A DNA stretch of 7,293 bases from Verrucomicrobia bacterium 12-59-8 (GTDB lineage: Bacteria; Verrucomicrobiota; Verrucomicrobiae; Verrucomicrobiales; Verrucomicrobiaceae), in contig NCCR01000325.1 in assembly GCA_002279765.1 (NCBI GenBank), forward strand, positions 1-7,293, in the 5' to 3' direction. Positions within the stretch are counted from its first letter, which is position 1. Every line of letters starts with the position of its first letter. The notes under the pieces were generated by a model that searched no databases, had not been told where the DNA came from, and worked only from the letters and a program-made list of their open reading frames with translations. This document shows, in pieces, positions 1-6,679 of this stretch. Position numbers and translations under genes: made by a program.

Positions 1-1016
1 TTTTCTTCGTGAACGCCTTCGATTTTGGTGACCTTGCTGGTGAAGCGCCGTGCACGCTCGGTGCCTGGGTGTTTTTCCTCCTCGGTCTCGTCCAGACGCA
101 CTGCGAAGGGCAGCTTGTAGGTGCGATGCACTAGCGAGATGAGGTATTTGTCGGCACCAACAGTGATCGTCCAAGGGGCGGCGGCAAACTCCCACAGGAT
201 GCCCGTCAGCTTTTCATCGCTGTTTTTGATTTTCGCGATGGCCACGCAGGCGCTGGCGAGCTGTTCATCCGCCATCGCCGCACCAGATTCATCCAGTGTG
301 GGCATTTCCTGAATGTAGTAGCCTTCCACTGAGTCCGTGCGGCTGGCATCAGCATCACGCTTGGGCTGGGCGTTCTTTTTCCAGCTCGTGATCATGAGAT
401 CAAACGGCAGGCTCTCGCTGGTAAAAGTGCGCCCCTTGCCTGCTGTGAGATCTTGAAATTTCGATTCGTCGATCACCAGGACGCTGCGCTTGGCCTTGGC
501 ATCCTTCTGCACTTTCTCGATCTCAATCACGCGATCGTGGAAACTTTGAAACTCATCGCTCAACTGGCCTTCACGCAGGTTCATGCTGCCCTCTTTGGCG
601 AAGTGATGCGTCACCGCACCCGCAGCGATCATGAACAGGATGGCGAAGTGAGAAATGATGACGCCGATGGTCTTCGGTGACTTGCGGATGCGCATGATGC
701 CGCCGCAGAGGAGGTTCACAAAGAGAACCGCCATGAGCGTATAACCGCCGGGCACGATGTAGAGCGGCAGGGAAACATTGCCGATGTCCCAATACGCATT
801 GAAGGCCAGCGCACGCCAGCAGGCCCCTACGTCAATGCGGTCAATGAATGCCGACTCAAAGTAGCGCGCCTGACTTGCCACGAGGCCGTGCTCCGCCTGC
901 TCCAGCGTGCCGAGAAAGGTGAGCACCAGCAGCATGACCAGCACCGAGGTGGCGAGGCCGAAGCTGGAAAGGAAGGCGAAGACTTTCGCGGGAAGAGATT
1001 TGGATGAGTCGGACAC
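1..1016 (-). CDS. resB: ResB/Ccs1-like cytochrome c biogenesis protein (3' end cut by window)
   Basis: This is the ResB (Ccs1) subunit of system II cytochrome c maturation. With CcsA (ResC) it handles heme delivery and attachment to CxxCH motifs outside the cytoplasmic membrane. The open frame gives 338 codons without a stop. It shows a membrane helix at about residues 14-37, ending in LTFLGTLEQ. A second lies at about 84-108 and a third at about 116-136, with a conserved-type His (SHFAIL, H123). A soluble domain follows: NLREGQ at 146-151 and LPFAVRLDE plus HPGTERARRF at about 302-324 are typical of the family. The expected last helix lies off the window, so a fused CcsBA-type protein cannot be excluded. 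I chose GTG at 1016; in-frame TTG codons at 1052 and 1058 are alternatives. None has a Shine-Dalgarno sequence. It is the last gene of the minus-strand redox cluster seen here. The family call is from remembered motifs. Confidence 0.88.
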   Translation of the reverse strand, partial: MSDSSKSLPAKVFAFLSSFGLATSVLVMLLVLTFLGTLEQAEHGLVASQARYFESAFIDRIDVGACWRALAFNAYWDIGNVSLPLYIVPGGYTLMAVLFVNLLCGGIMRIRKSPKTIGVIISHFAILFMIAAGAVTHHFAKEGSMNLREGQLSDEFQSFHDRVIEIEKVQKDAKAKRSVLVIDESKFQDLTAGKGRTFTSESLPFDLMITSWKKNAQPKRDADASRTDSVEGYYIQEMPTLDESGAAMADEQLASACVAIAKIKNSDEKLTGILWEFAAAPWTITVGADKYLISLVHRTYKLPFAVRLDETEEEKHPGTERARRFTSKVTKIEGVHEE

Positions 1017-1089
1017 GACGGAGGTGCGGGGGCTGGGGAATGACGAAATCAAAAACAATGAACGACGAGCGCAGGCGCTTCAGCCGACA

Positions 1090-1761
1090 CTATTCTTGCT
1101 TGGGCAGGTTCGGTTTGATCGACAGGCAGAAAGCATCAAAGGCGGCGGCGTTTTGATCCACGAGCGCCTTGGGTCCGGTGAGCTTGACGAAGATGGTGGC
1201 CTGATCGGCGGAATGAATGAGGCCGAGCATGCGGTAGCCGGTTTTCGCCGCCGTGACGCCGAAGCCCTTGAAGTCGCCATCGAACGCCACAAAGGACGCA
1301 TCGCGGTTGAAGAAGGGCTTCTTCGGCAGGTTGGCGATTTCTTCCGCTGTGTAGGGTGCCTGACCCATCTGCGTGCGCCAACGGTTCACGTTGGCCTCCA
1401 GACCACCCGCCGGGCCGGGCATGAGAGAGATGTAGCATTCACCCTCCTGATTCGGGCCAAACCTCAAGTCCAGCAGGCGCATACCCATGGGGTCTGGAGT
1501 GGCAGATTCACTCCACCCTTCAGGGACGGTCCACGTCAGCAGTTCCCGAAAACTCGGCCTCTTCTGCGGCTCCTCTTTCGTGTCATCGTAAAAGCGCGTG
1601 GCACTGGGGATGTCGGCATGCGGCTGCGGGGCATAGCTGGAAATCTCACGCGATTCGGTGATGGCTTCACGCTCCTGCAAGCGGTCGCAGGAAGTCATGA
1701 GAAGGCTGCACGCGAGCAAAGCGCAGCAGGGTTGGAGATGGGTCATCGTATTGGAACGCAT
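1090..1761 (-). CDS. Putative lipoprotein of unknown function
   Basis: This is a 223-residue predicted exported lipoprotein. A hydrophobic signal segment at about residues 9-22 ends in a lipobox-like LLMTSC, with Cys25 as the probable lipidated residue. The mature part is soluble and has no CxxCH, so it is not itself a cytochrome. It contains WTVPEGWSES and MRLLDLRFG at about residues 77-101, then NRWRTQMGQ. A Pro-Gly-Trp stretch followed by a beta-rich body and an RWR/Q helix recalls small PsbP/Mog1-like lipoproteins (inference only). The gene lies between the LRR-cytochrome gene (92 bp upstream) and resB (73 bp downstream), so a role in cytochrome assembly or in the same redox complex is plausible but unproven. 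ATG at 1761 is the longest start; ATG at 1746 (MTHLQ) also keeps the signal peptide. Neither has a Shine-Dalgarno sequence, and the upstream bases are pyrimidine-rich. Confidence 0.8.
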   Translation of the reverse strand: MRSNTMTHLQPCCALLACSLLMTSCDRLQEREAITESREISSYAPQPHADIPSATRFYDDTKEEPQKRPSFRELLTWTVPEGWSESATPDPMGMRLLDLRFGPNQEGECYISLMPGPAGGLEANVNRWRTQMGQAPYTAEEIANLPKKPFFNRDASFVAFDGDFKGFGVTAAKTGYRMLGLIHSADQATIFVKLTGPKALVDQNAAAFDAFCLSIKPNLPKQE

Positions 1762-1853
1762 GAGAGGAAGAGATGATTAGCAGCATCCTCCGTGAATGCC
1801 ACGAAGATGCACAACGGCGCGTAGATAGGCAGAGAGGAAATCTGGGGCGCAGT

Positions 1854-3902
1854 TCACGCGCCCTTGTGATCGGTGTGGCAGGCTTTGCAGTTCACCGCCG
1901 CCTTGTAGGCAGCGGCACCGGCAGGGTCTTTCGCCTGCACCTTTTTCACGGCACCAATGAGCGCCTGACATTTGGTGACCCAGGCGGCTTTGTCACCTTT
2001 CGGCGGTGTTGCGGCGCACATGTCCTGATACACCTTGAGCAGCGTGGCCAGCTCAGCATCGGTGGCGGTCGTGCCCACTTTTTTGCTAAGGGCATCGTCA
2101 CCTTTGTGGTACTGCTTCATGACCGTCTTGATGACGTCGCTGCCTGGAGCAGCGGGTTTCGCTGGAGTTGCAGGAGGCGTTGCTGGTGTAGCTGCAGGTT
2201 TAGCATCGGGCTTTTTGGGCTCTTCTTTCTTGGCGGGGGCCGGAGAGGGGGCTGGTGGAGCAGGAGGGGGCGCGGTGAGCTTGGCGATCTCTTCCGCCGT
2301 GAGGCCGACGTTCACCTTGAGGCCGGGCACCTTGCCTTCGAGAGCCTTGGCTCCGGCCTGCGTCACTCCGGTTTCCCAGACATGCAGCTTTTTCAACTTC
2401 TTCGCCGAAGCAAGCTGTGCAATGCCGCCATCCGTGGTCTTGGTGCCATAGAGATTGAGGTATTCGAGGTTTGGCAGCGCGCCGAGTTTGGCCAGGCTGG
2501 CATCGCTGATCTTGGTATTTTCCAGATGCAGGCGTTCCAGATTGGTCATCTTCGCCAGCGTGTCAGCAGCAGCGTCAGTGACCTGGCTGCGGGATAGATC
2601 GACCCAGAGAATCTGCGTGGCGATGGGAGCCAGCAGCGCGAGTTCCTTGTCGCCAAATTTGTCAGCGGCATTGATCACGCCGAGGCGAAGCTGCTCCGTG
2701 TCCTGCGCCAGCGGCATCAGCGAGGCATTGAGCGCCTGCATCTTGGCAGAAATGTCAGCCACCAGCTTTTTCTCCGCATCCGTAAGCGGCTTGGCCTTTG
2801 GCTTTTCCACCTTGACCACGGCATCTGCTTTTGGCAGGCCTTTAGCAAGCAGCACGGCGAGCGCGCCTTCGACATCGGCAGGAGCTTTGACGGAGGCCAC
2901 GGTGGCGGTTTCAGAAGCACCGCTTTCAATCCACCATGTCAGAACGGCAATCTCTTCCTTCGTGAGCTGCGGCTCATCGCTCGGCGGCATGTGGTCGTCG
3001 TCATCCTTCGGCAGATTGGCACGGACGAGCATGAGGCTGTCCTTTGTATTTTTCGCAATGACCGTCGTCGCACCGTCACCGCCGCCTTTCAAAATGGCGG
3101 CGTAATCATGCAGCTGAAGTTTGCCCTTTTTCTTCTCGGTGCCATGGCAGGAGATGCACTTCGCGCTCATGATCGAAGCGACGATGTCTTTGTATATTAC
3201 CGCCTTCGCAGCGATGGCGGGATCCAGTTTGCCTCCGGCTGCGGGTACAGCGGCGGCTGGAGCCGCAGGCTTGGCGGCGGCAGGTGCCGGTGTGGCAGCG
3301 GGAGCCGCTGGAGCAGCTGCGACCACTGCTGTGGGTTTGGCATCGTCCTCGGCGCTCCAGCCGGTGTTGATGTGCGCCTTGGGGAGCTTGGCCCTCAAAG
3401 CGGCCACGCCGGCCTTCGTCACGCCACTCTGCCACAGATAGATCGCATCGAGCTTGCTGAGCCCGCCGAGCTTGGCGATGCCTGCGTCGGTGACTTTGGT
3501 GTTGTACAAGTTCAGGTATTCGAGCTCAGCGAGCCCTTTGAGATGATCCAGCCCCGCATCGGTGATGCCCGTTCCTTCGAGGTGCAGTTCCATGAGATGC
3601 TTCATGCCTGCAAGGGCCTTGAGGCCACCATCCGTCACCTTGCTGCGCGCAATGTCGAGCGAGGCGATCTTGTCCGCGATGGGCACGAGGGGTTCGAGCC
3701 CTGCATCCCCAAACTCCTTGGCCACGTTCAGCGCGGTGAAGCGAAAGGTCTTCGCATCGGCCGCGATGGGCATCAGCGAAGCACCTGTGGCGTTCACTTT
3801 CTGCATGGCGGCCGCGACGGTGGGATCCGCAGTGGCTTTGTCATCGGCGGCATGCGCGGTGAAGGCGAGTGCCAGGGCGAAGAGGAGGGAGGTTGGTTTC
3901 AT
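1854..3902 (-). CDS. Secreted LRR - cytochrome c - LRR - C-terminal heme domain protein
   Basis: This 682-residue exported protein probably carries two c-type hemes. Residues 1-18 form a signal peptide (cleavage near AHA-AD). Residues 28-187 are a leucine-rich-repeat module of about 24-residue repeats (HLMELHLEGTGITDAGL, LEYLNLYNTKVTDAGI). A Pro/Ala linker covers about 195-223. Residues 232-330 are a planctomycete-type cytochrome c domain, with heme motif CISCH at 249-253 and candidate axial Met305 in DDHMPPSDEP. Residues 380-543 are a second LRR module clearly duplicated from the first (SLMPIAADA/SLMPLAQDT, LEYLNLYNTK/LEYLNLYGTK). A second Pro/Ala/Lys linker covers 544-587. The C-terminal helical domain ends with CKACH at 672-676, the layout of cytochrome c'/c556. 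Cys629 and Cys645 are extra and could pair. ATG at 3902 is preferred over an in-frame TTG at 3941 because it starts directly on the signal peptide. The LRRs suggest protein or surface contact; electron partners are unknown. Confidence 0.92.
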   Translation of the reverse strand: MKPTSLLFALALAFTAHAADDKATADPTVAAAMQKVNATGASLMPIAADAKTFRFTALNVAKEFGDAGLEPLVPIADKIASLDIARSKVTDGGLKALAGMKHLMELHLEGTGITDAGLDHLKGLAELEYLNLYNTKVTDAGIAKLGGLSKLDAIYLWQSGVTKAGVAALRAKLPKAHINTGWSAEDDAKPTAVVAAAPAAPAATPAPAAAKPAAPAAAVPAAGGKLDPAIAAKAVIYKDIVASIMSAKCISCHGTEKKKGKLQLHDYAAILKGGGDGATTVIAKNTKDSLMLVRANLPKDDDDHMPPSDEPQLTKEEIAVLTWWIESGASETATVASVKAPADVEGALAVLLAKGLPKADAVVKVEKPKAKPLTDAEKKLVADISAKMQALNASLMPLAQDTEQLRLGVINAADKFGDKELALLAPIATQILWVDLSRSQVTDAAADTLAKMTNLERLHLENTKISDASLAKLGALPNLEYLNLYGTKTTDGGIAQLASAKKLKKLHVWETGVTQAGAKALEGKVPGLKVNVGLTAEEIAKLTAPPPAPPAPSPAPAKKEEPKKPDAKPAATPATPPATPAKPAAPGSDVIKTVMKQYHKGDDALSKKVGTTATDAELATLLKVYQDMCAATPPKGDKAAWVTKCQALIGAVKKVQAKDPAGAAAYKAAVNCKACHTDHKGA

Positions 3903-3956
3903 GAATGAGACAAAATTTAACAGGAATGGTACAGGCAACAAAAGGCGTGAATTGGA

Positions 3957-4466
3957 CTAGCCTTTCAGAATTCCATCAACGGTGGACTGCAACTCGGCAG
4001 GGAATTTCGCTTCGTTGACCTTCTGCGTGCCGCTCGCCCCCTGCTCCACCCACCATTTCAGGAGTGCGATTTCCTCCGGTGTGAGCTGATCCTTGCCTTC
4101 TGGCGGCATGTGCTCGTCGTCGCTATCCGGCAGCATGATGCGCTGAATGCTCAGGCTCTCATCCAGCTTGCCCGCGACGAAGTTTTTGCCATTCTCGCCA
4201 CCTTTCATTGCCATTTCGTAAGTGTCCATGCGCAGCTCGCCCTTTGATTTTTGTTCGCTGTGGCACTTGTTGCACTTGGCGGTGAGGACCGGGAGAATGA
4301 CGTGCTCAAAGACGAGTTTTTCATCGCTGCCGAGAGGCGTCGGTGGAGTTGGCACTTTGGCCATTGGCTCCGGCTTGACCTCCGGTTTCACTTCCGCCTT
4401 GGGCGCAGGTTGGACCTCAGGGGGCACTGTCGGTGGGGCCTCGGTGTTCGACTGACTCCGGCGCAT
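3957..4466 (-). CDS. Planctomycete-type cytochrome c domain, probably the C-terminal half of a frameshifted fusion
   Basis: This frame encodes a Pro/Glu/Lys-rich linker (about residues 10-45) and one cytochrome c domain. The heme motif is CNKCH at 65-69, and the probable axial Met120 lies in DDEHMPPEG. KWWVEQGAS at 137-145 closes the domain. It is a clear paralogue of the cytochrome domain in the next gene: KGELRMDTYE against KGKLQLHDYA, and a shared MPP/LT.EEIA.L.WW pattern. From the only ATG (4466) the product has no signal peptide or membrane helix, yet heme c is attached outside the cytoplasm. That ATG lies 50 bp inside the upstream membrane-protein gene and has no Shine-Dalgarno sequence. 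The likeliest reading is that this is the C-terminal part of that protein, entered by a +1 shift at 4417-4424; joined, the product would have 358 residues with CNKCH at about 254-258. A separately translated cytochrome is less likely. Confidence 0.8.
   Translation of the reverse strand: MRRSQSNTEAPPTVPPEVQPAPKAEVKPEVKPEPMAKVPTPPTPLGSDEKLVFEHVILPVLTAKCNKCHSEQKSKGELRMDTYEMAMKGGENGKNFVAGKLDESLSIQRIMLPDSDDEHMPPEGKDQLTPEEIALLKWWVEQGASGTQKVNEAKFPAELQSTVDGILKG
4417..4424 (-). other. Candidate +1 frameshift site (CCC TGA) or homopolymer indel
   Basis: On the minus strand the membrane-protein frame reads AGT GCC CCC TGA GGT. A one-base forward slip of the proline codon at CCC TGA continues as GAG GTC CAA, which is the cytochrome-domain frame, and gives a product joined as DSAP-EVQPAP. 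CCC TGA is a described type of +1 shift site, where a slow stop codon follows a proline codon that can re-pair. The run of five C could equally be a one-base insertion or sequencing error: with four C the frame is also continuous. No Shine-Dalgarno-like stimulator is obvious just upstream. Confidence 0.5.
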
Positions 4467-5034
4467 GCTCGGTGAGAAATTTGTTCCCGTGGCTCATGTT
4501 GCCACCGAAGTGCGCCCCCAGGCCCATGATGCCAAAGCTGATGAAGTACACCGCACGGTAGGCGTTCAGCAGTTCCATGCTGTTGCGGCCCATCCCCATG
4601 AGACGCACCACCAGAGCGATCAATACACCCGCCGTGCCAAGCAGTCCCATCGTCTGATGCAGGCTGAAATTGCCGCCCACGTAGCCGCCCTCACGTGAGA
4701 GCATGATGCCGGCAAACACCGCCAGCACCGCCCCTATCGCGCCGAAAATCAGCATCAGCAGTGAGGCTTCGCCAAACTTCTGCTCGCCGCGCCGCGTGGA
4801 GCAGATGAGTTCAAACAGGACCAGCACCCCCAGGACGCCCACCGGCATATGCAGAAAGATGGGGTGGAAGCGGCCGATGAAGAGCACGAAGCTGGAAACC
4901 TCCCCTTTGGGAGCATCATACAGGGGCGGGAAAATCAGCAGACCGACCACATACACCACGATGAGGAGAATCGTGGCGATCCATGCGGCAGTTAAAGATT
5001 TCGGTTCGTCGGTGTCAGGCGAATACGAAGACAT
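4417..5034 (-). CDS. DUF2231-like multi-helix membrane protein (N-terminal half of probable membrane cytochrome)
   Basis: This is a 205-residue integral membrane protein. Predicted helices lie at about residues 15-36, 57-77, 89-111, 125-145 and 158-176. The second begins FHPIFLHMPVGVLG, the His-Pro...His.Pro pattern of DUF2231-type domains. H57, H62, H126 and H175 lie in or beside helices and could bind a metal or heme b (inference). After the last helix comes GGNMSHGNKFLTEHAPES, then the frame runs about ten residues and stops at TGA immediately after CCC. In similar proteins I recall, an SHG..LTE.AP segment leads straight into a Pro-rich linker and cytochrome c domain, which is exactly what the overlapping frame encodes. 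The start at 5034 is the first ATG and has no Shine-Dalgarno sequence. It is the first gene of the minus-strand redox cluster and faces the photolyase gene. Confidence 0.85.
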   Translation of the reverse strand: MSSYSPDTDEPKSLTAAWIATILLIVVYVVGLLIFPPLYDAPKGEVSSFVLFIGRFHPIFLHMPVGVLGVLVLFELICSTRRGEQKFGEASLLMLIFGAIGAVLAVFAGIMLSREGGYVGGNFSLHQTMGLLGTAGVLIALVVRLMGMGRNSMELLNAYRAVYFISFGIMGLGAHFGGNMSHGNKFLTEHAPESVEHRGPTDSAP

Positions 5035-5193
5035 GAGATGAAGTTCGGGGTTGGGGGGAGATGATATGGCACTTCTAGTAACGCCATCTCAGGTAAATAT
5101 TCATCATGAACCTGATCGTCGATGCTGCAAACATTCACACCGCCCTTTGTCCGATCCTGACCGTATCTTGAGCTTTCCTCCCCTCTTTTTTGC
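5035..5193. promoter_or_regulatory. Divergent intergenic region between the redox cluster and photolyase
   Basis: This 159-bp region separates two divergently transcribed genes, so promoters for both should lie in it. I could not identify a convincing -35/-10 pair for either direction. It holds two short dyads that could be operator half-sites: TTCATCATGAA at 5100-5110, flanked by AGGT (5091-5094) and ACCT (5110-5113), and ATCGTCGAT at 5115-5123. Neither start codon is preceded by a Shine-Dalgarno sequence; the 20 bases before the photolyase ATG are almost all pyrimidines. Confidence 0.45.
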
Positions 5194-6600
5194 ATGCCCC
5201 GTACCGTACTTCACTGGTTCCGCCGCGATCTCCGCCTCACAGACAACACTGCACTGCATCACGCCGCCCAGTCCGCAGAACAAGTCATTCCCGTTTATGT
5301 TCTCAGCGAATGGAAACAGCAGCACGGCTGGACCGGCCCGAACCGCCAGCAGTTCCTCTGCGGCTGTCTCGAATCCCTCGTTAAAAACCTCTCCACCCTC
5401 GGCAGTCGCCTCATTTTTCGCAGCGGCAGCGCAGAAGTCGAACTCGAACGCCTCATCCGCGAGACCGGTGCTGAAGCCGTTTATTTCAATCGCGACTACG
5501 ACATCTACGGCCGCGCCATGGAGGCAAAAATTCAGGCCCTCTGCACCCGCCTCGGCATCGAATGCCAATCCTATCAAGACAGCGTCCTGCATGAGCCCGA
5601 CGCCGTCCTCACCGGCAGCGCGCAGCCCTACCGCGTTTACACCCCCTACTCGAAAAATTGGCTCAACCTGCCCAAGACCGCACCGCAGGGCCGCATCACC
5701 ACGCTCGGATCACCGACAGTCGAATCCATCACCAGCCTCCCGCTGCCCACGCTCGACCACTGGCAGTTGCCCCCCTGCACCGCAGACATCCCCGCCCCCG
5801 GTGAACGCGCCGCACGCGATCGCCTGAAGCACTTCATCACCACCGGCATTCTCAATGGCTACGGCCAGCAGCGCAACATCCCCGCCGGTCAGACCACCTC
5901 CCTGCTCAGTCAGGATCTGCGCTTCGGCCTCCTAAGCATCCGCGAAATTTATGAACGCTGCATGGCATGCACCACCGCCGCGCAGCCCTCCGTTCAGACC
6001 TATGTCAAAGAACTCGCCTGGCGTGAGTTTTACTTCGCCATCCTCTGGCATTACCCGCACGTCTTTGAGCAGGAATTCGCCCCCGACTGGCGCGGACTCC
6101 CCTGGCCCGGCACGAACACCGATTTCCAGCGCTGGGCCACCGGCACCACCGGCTTTCCCATCGTCGATGCCGGCATGCGCCAGCTCCTGCAAACCGGCCT
6201 CATGCACAACCGCCTTCGCATGATCACCGCCATGTTCCTCACCAAAGACCTGCACTGCGACTGGCGACTCGGCGAAGCCCACTTCATGCAGCAACTCGTC
6301 GATGGCGAAAACGCCAGCAACAACGGCGGCTGGCAATGGTCTGCCGGCACCGGCGCCGACGCCGCCCCCTACTTCCGCATCCAAAACCCCTGGCTGCAAA
6401 GCGTCCGCTTTGATCCCGAAGGCACCTACATCAAGCACTGGGTGCCCGAACTCCGCGACGTCCCCTCCCCCCTCCTCCACGAGCCCCCCAAACCCGGCCT
6501 CCCCCTCGCCAAAGGCTACCCCCTCCCCATGGTCGATCACCACGTAGAACGCGACCGTTGCCTCGCCATCTTCGCCAAGCACAAGGCGGAGCGGGTTTGA
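5194..6600 (+). CDS. phrB: Class I deoxyribodipyrimidine photolyase (CPD photolyase)
   Basis: This complete 468-residue enzyme uses blue or near-UV light and reduced FAD to split cyclobutane pyrimidine dimers in DNA. The N-terminal alpha/beta antenna domain spans about 3-135 (VLHWFRRDLRLTDN). The helical FAD and DNA-binding domain spans about 205-465, with KELAWREFY (272-280), TGFPIVDAGMRQL (319-331), MHNRLRM (337-343) and NNGGWQW (376-382). By remembered alignment to E. coli PhrB (472 residues), W304, W357 and W380 match the electron-transfer triad W306, W359 and W382. N376 matches N378 near flavin N5, and E273, W276, N339, R340 and W382 match lesion-contact residues. The antenna site differs: E. 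coli folate ligands N108-E109 align with Y105-G106 in DIYGRAME, closer to the deazaflavin-type cyanobacterial enzyme. Start at 5194 gives the expected N-terminus. It lacks a Shine-Dalgarno sequence. Downstream I see no clear terminator hairpin. Confidence 0.96.
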   Translation: MPRTVLHWFRRDLRLTDNTALHHAAQSAEQVIPVYVLSEWKQQHGWTGPNRQQFLCGCLESLVKNLSTLGSRLIFRSGSAEVELERLIRETGAEAVYFNRDYDIYGRAMEAKIQALCTRLGIECQSYQDSVLHEPDAVLTGSAQPYRVYTPYSKNWLNLPKTAPQGRITTLGSPTVESITSLPLPTLDHWQLPPCTADIPAPGERAARDRLKHFITTGILNGYGQQRNIPAGQTTSLLSQDLRFGLLSIREIYERCMACTTAAQPSVQTYVKELAWREFYFAILWHYPHVFEQEFAPDWRGLPWPGTNTDFQRWATGTTGFPIVDAGMRQLLQTGLMHNRLRMITAMFLTKDLHCDWRLGEAHFMQQLVDGENASNNGGWQWSAGTGADAAPYFRIQNPWLQSVRFDPEGTYIKHWVPELRDVPSPLLHEPPKPGLPLAKGYPLPMVDHHVERDRCLAIFAKHKAERV

Positions 6601-6679
6601 GTAAGGTGTAGTCTCATTTCATGCACAGTAAACTCTTGCCACGGGATTTCACCCACGCTTTCATCAGCAGAATCCCCAC

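Noticed and set aside
907..1776. 289-codon plus-strand ORF opposite the lipoprotein and the start of resB
   Set aside because: It runs antisense to a gene with a lipobox and to ResB, has no recognisable domain, and is Arg/Gly/His-rich as expected for a GC-rich shadow frame.
1791..1803. Possible hairpin CGTG-AATGC-CACG between the LRR-cytochrome and lipoprotein genes
   Set aside because: The four-base stem has no U tract and is too weak to call a terminator or attenuator.
2150..2280. Repetitive GC-rich tract that could be taken for a DNA tandem repeat (similar tract at 3220-3340)
   Set aside because: Both tracts encode Pro/Ala/Lys interdomain linkers in frame; the repetition is codon-level low complexity.
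1773..3908. Plus-strand ORFs of 274, 216 and 305 codons opposite the LRR-cytochrome gene
   Set aside because: They are reverse frames of a strongly repetitive Ala/Leu/Lys-rich gene; their apparent repeats mirror the LRR periodicity and they have no domain or ribosome-binding support.
3903..3941. Extended TTG start for the LRR-cytochrome protein
   Set aside because: It adds 13 residues before an ideal signal peptide that begins at the ATG at 3902, and has no ribosome-binding site.
5051..6582. Other-frame ORFs across the photolyase gene (258 codons plus; 162 and 216 codons minus)
   Set aside because: The photolyase frame is complete with all family motifs; the others are Pro/Ser/Ala- or Gly/Val/Glu-rich shadows.
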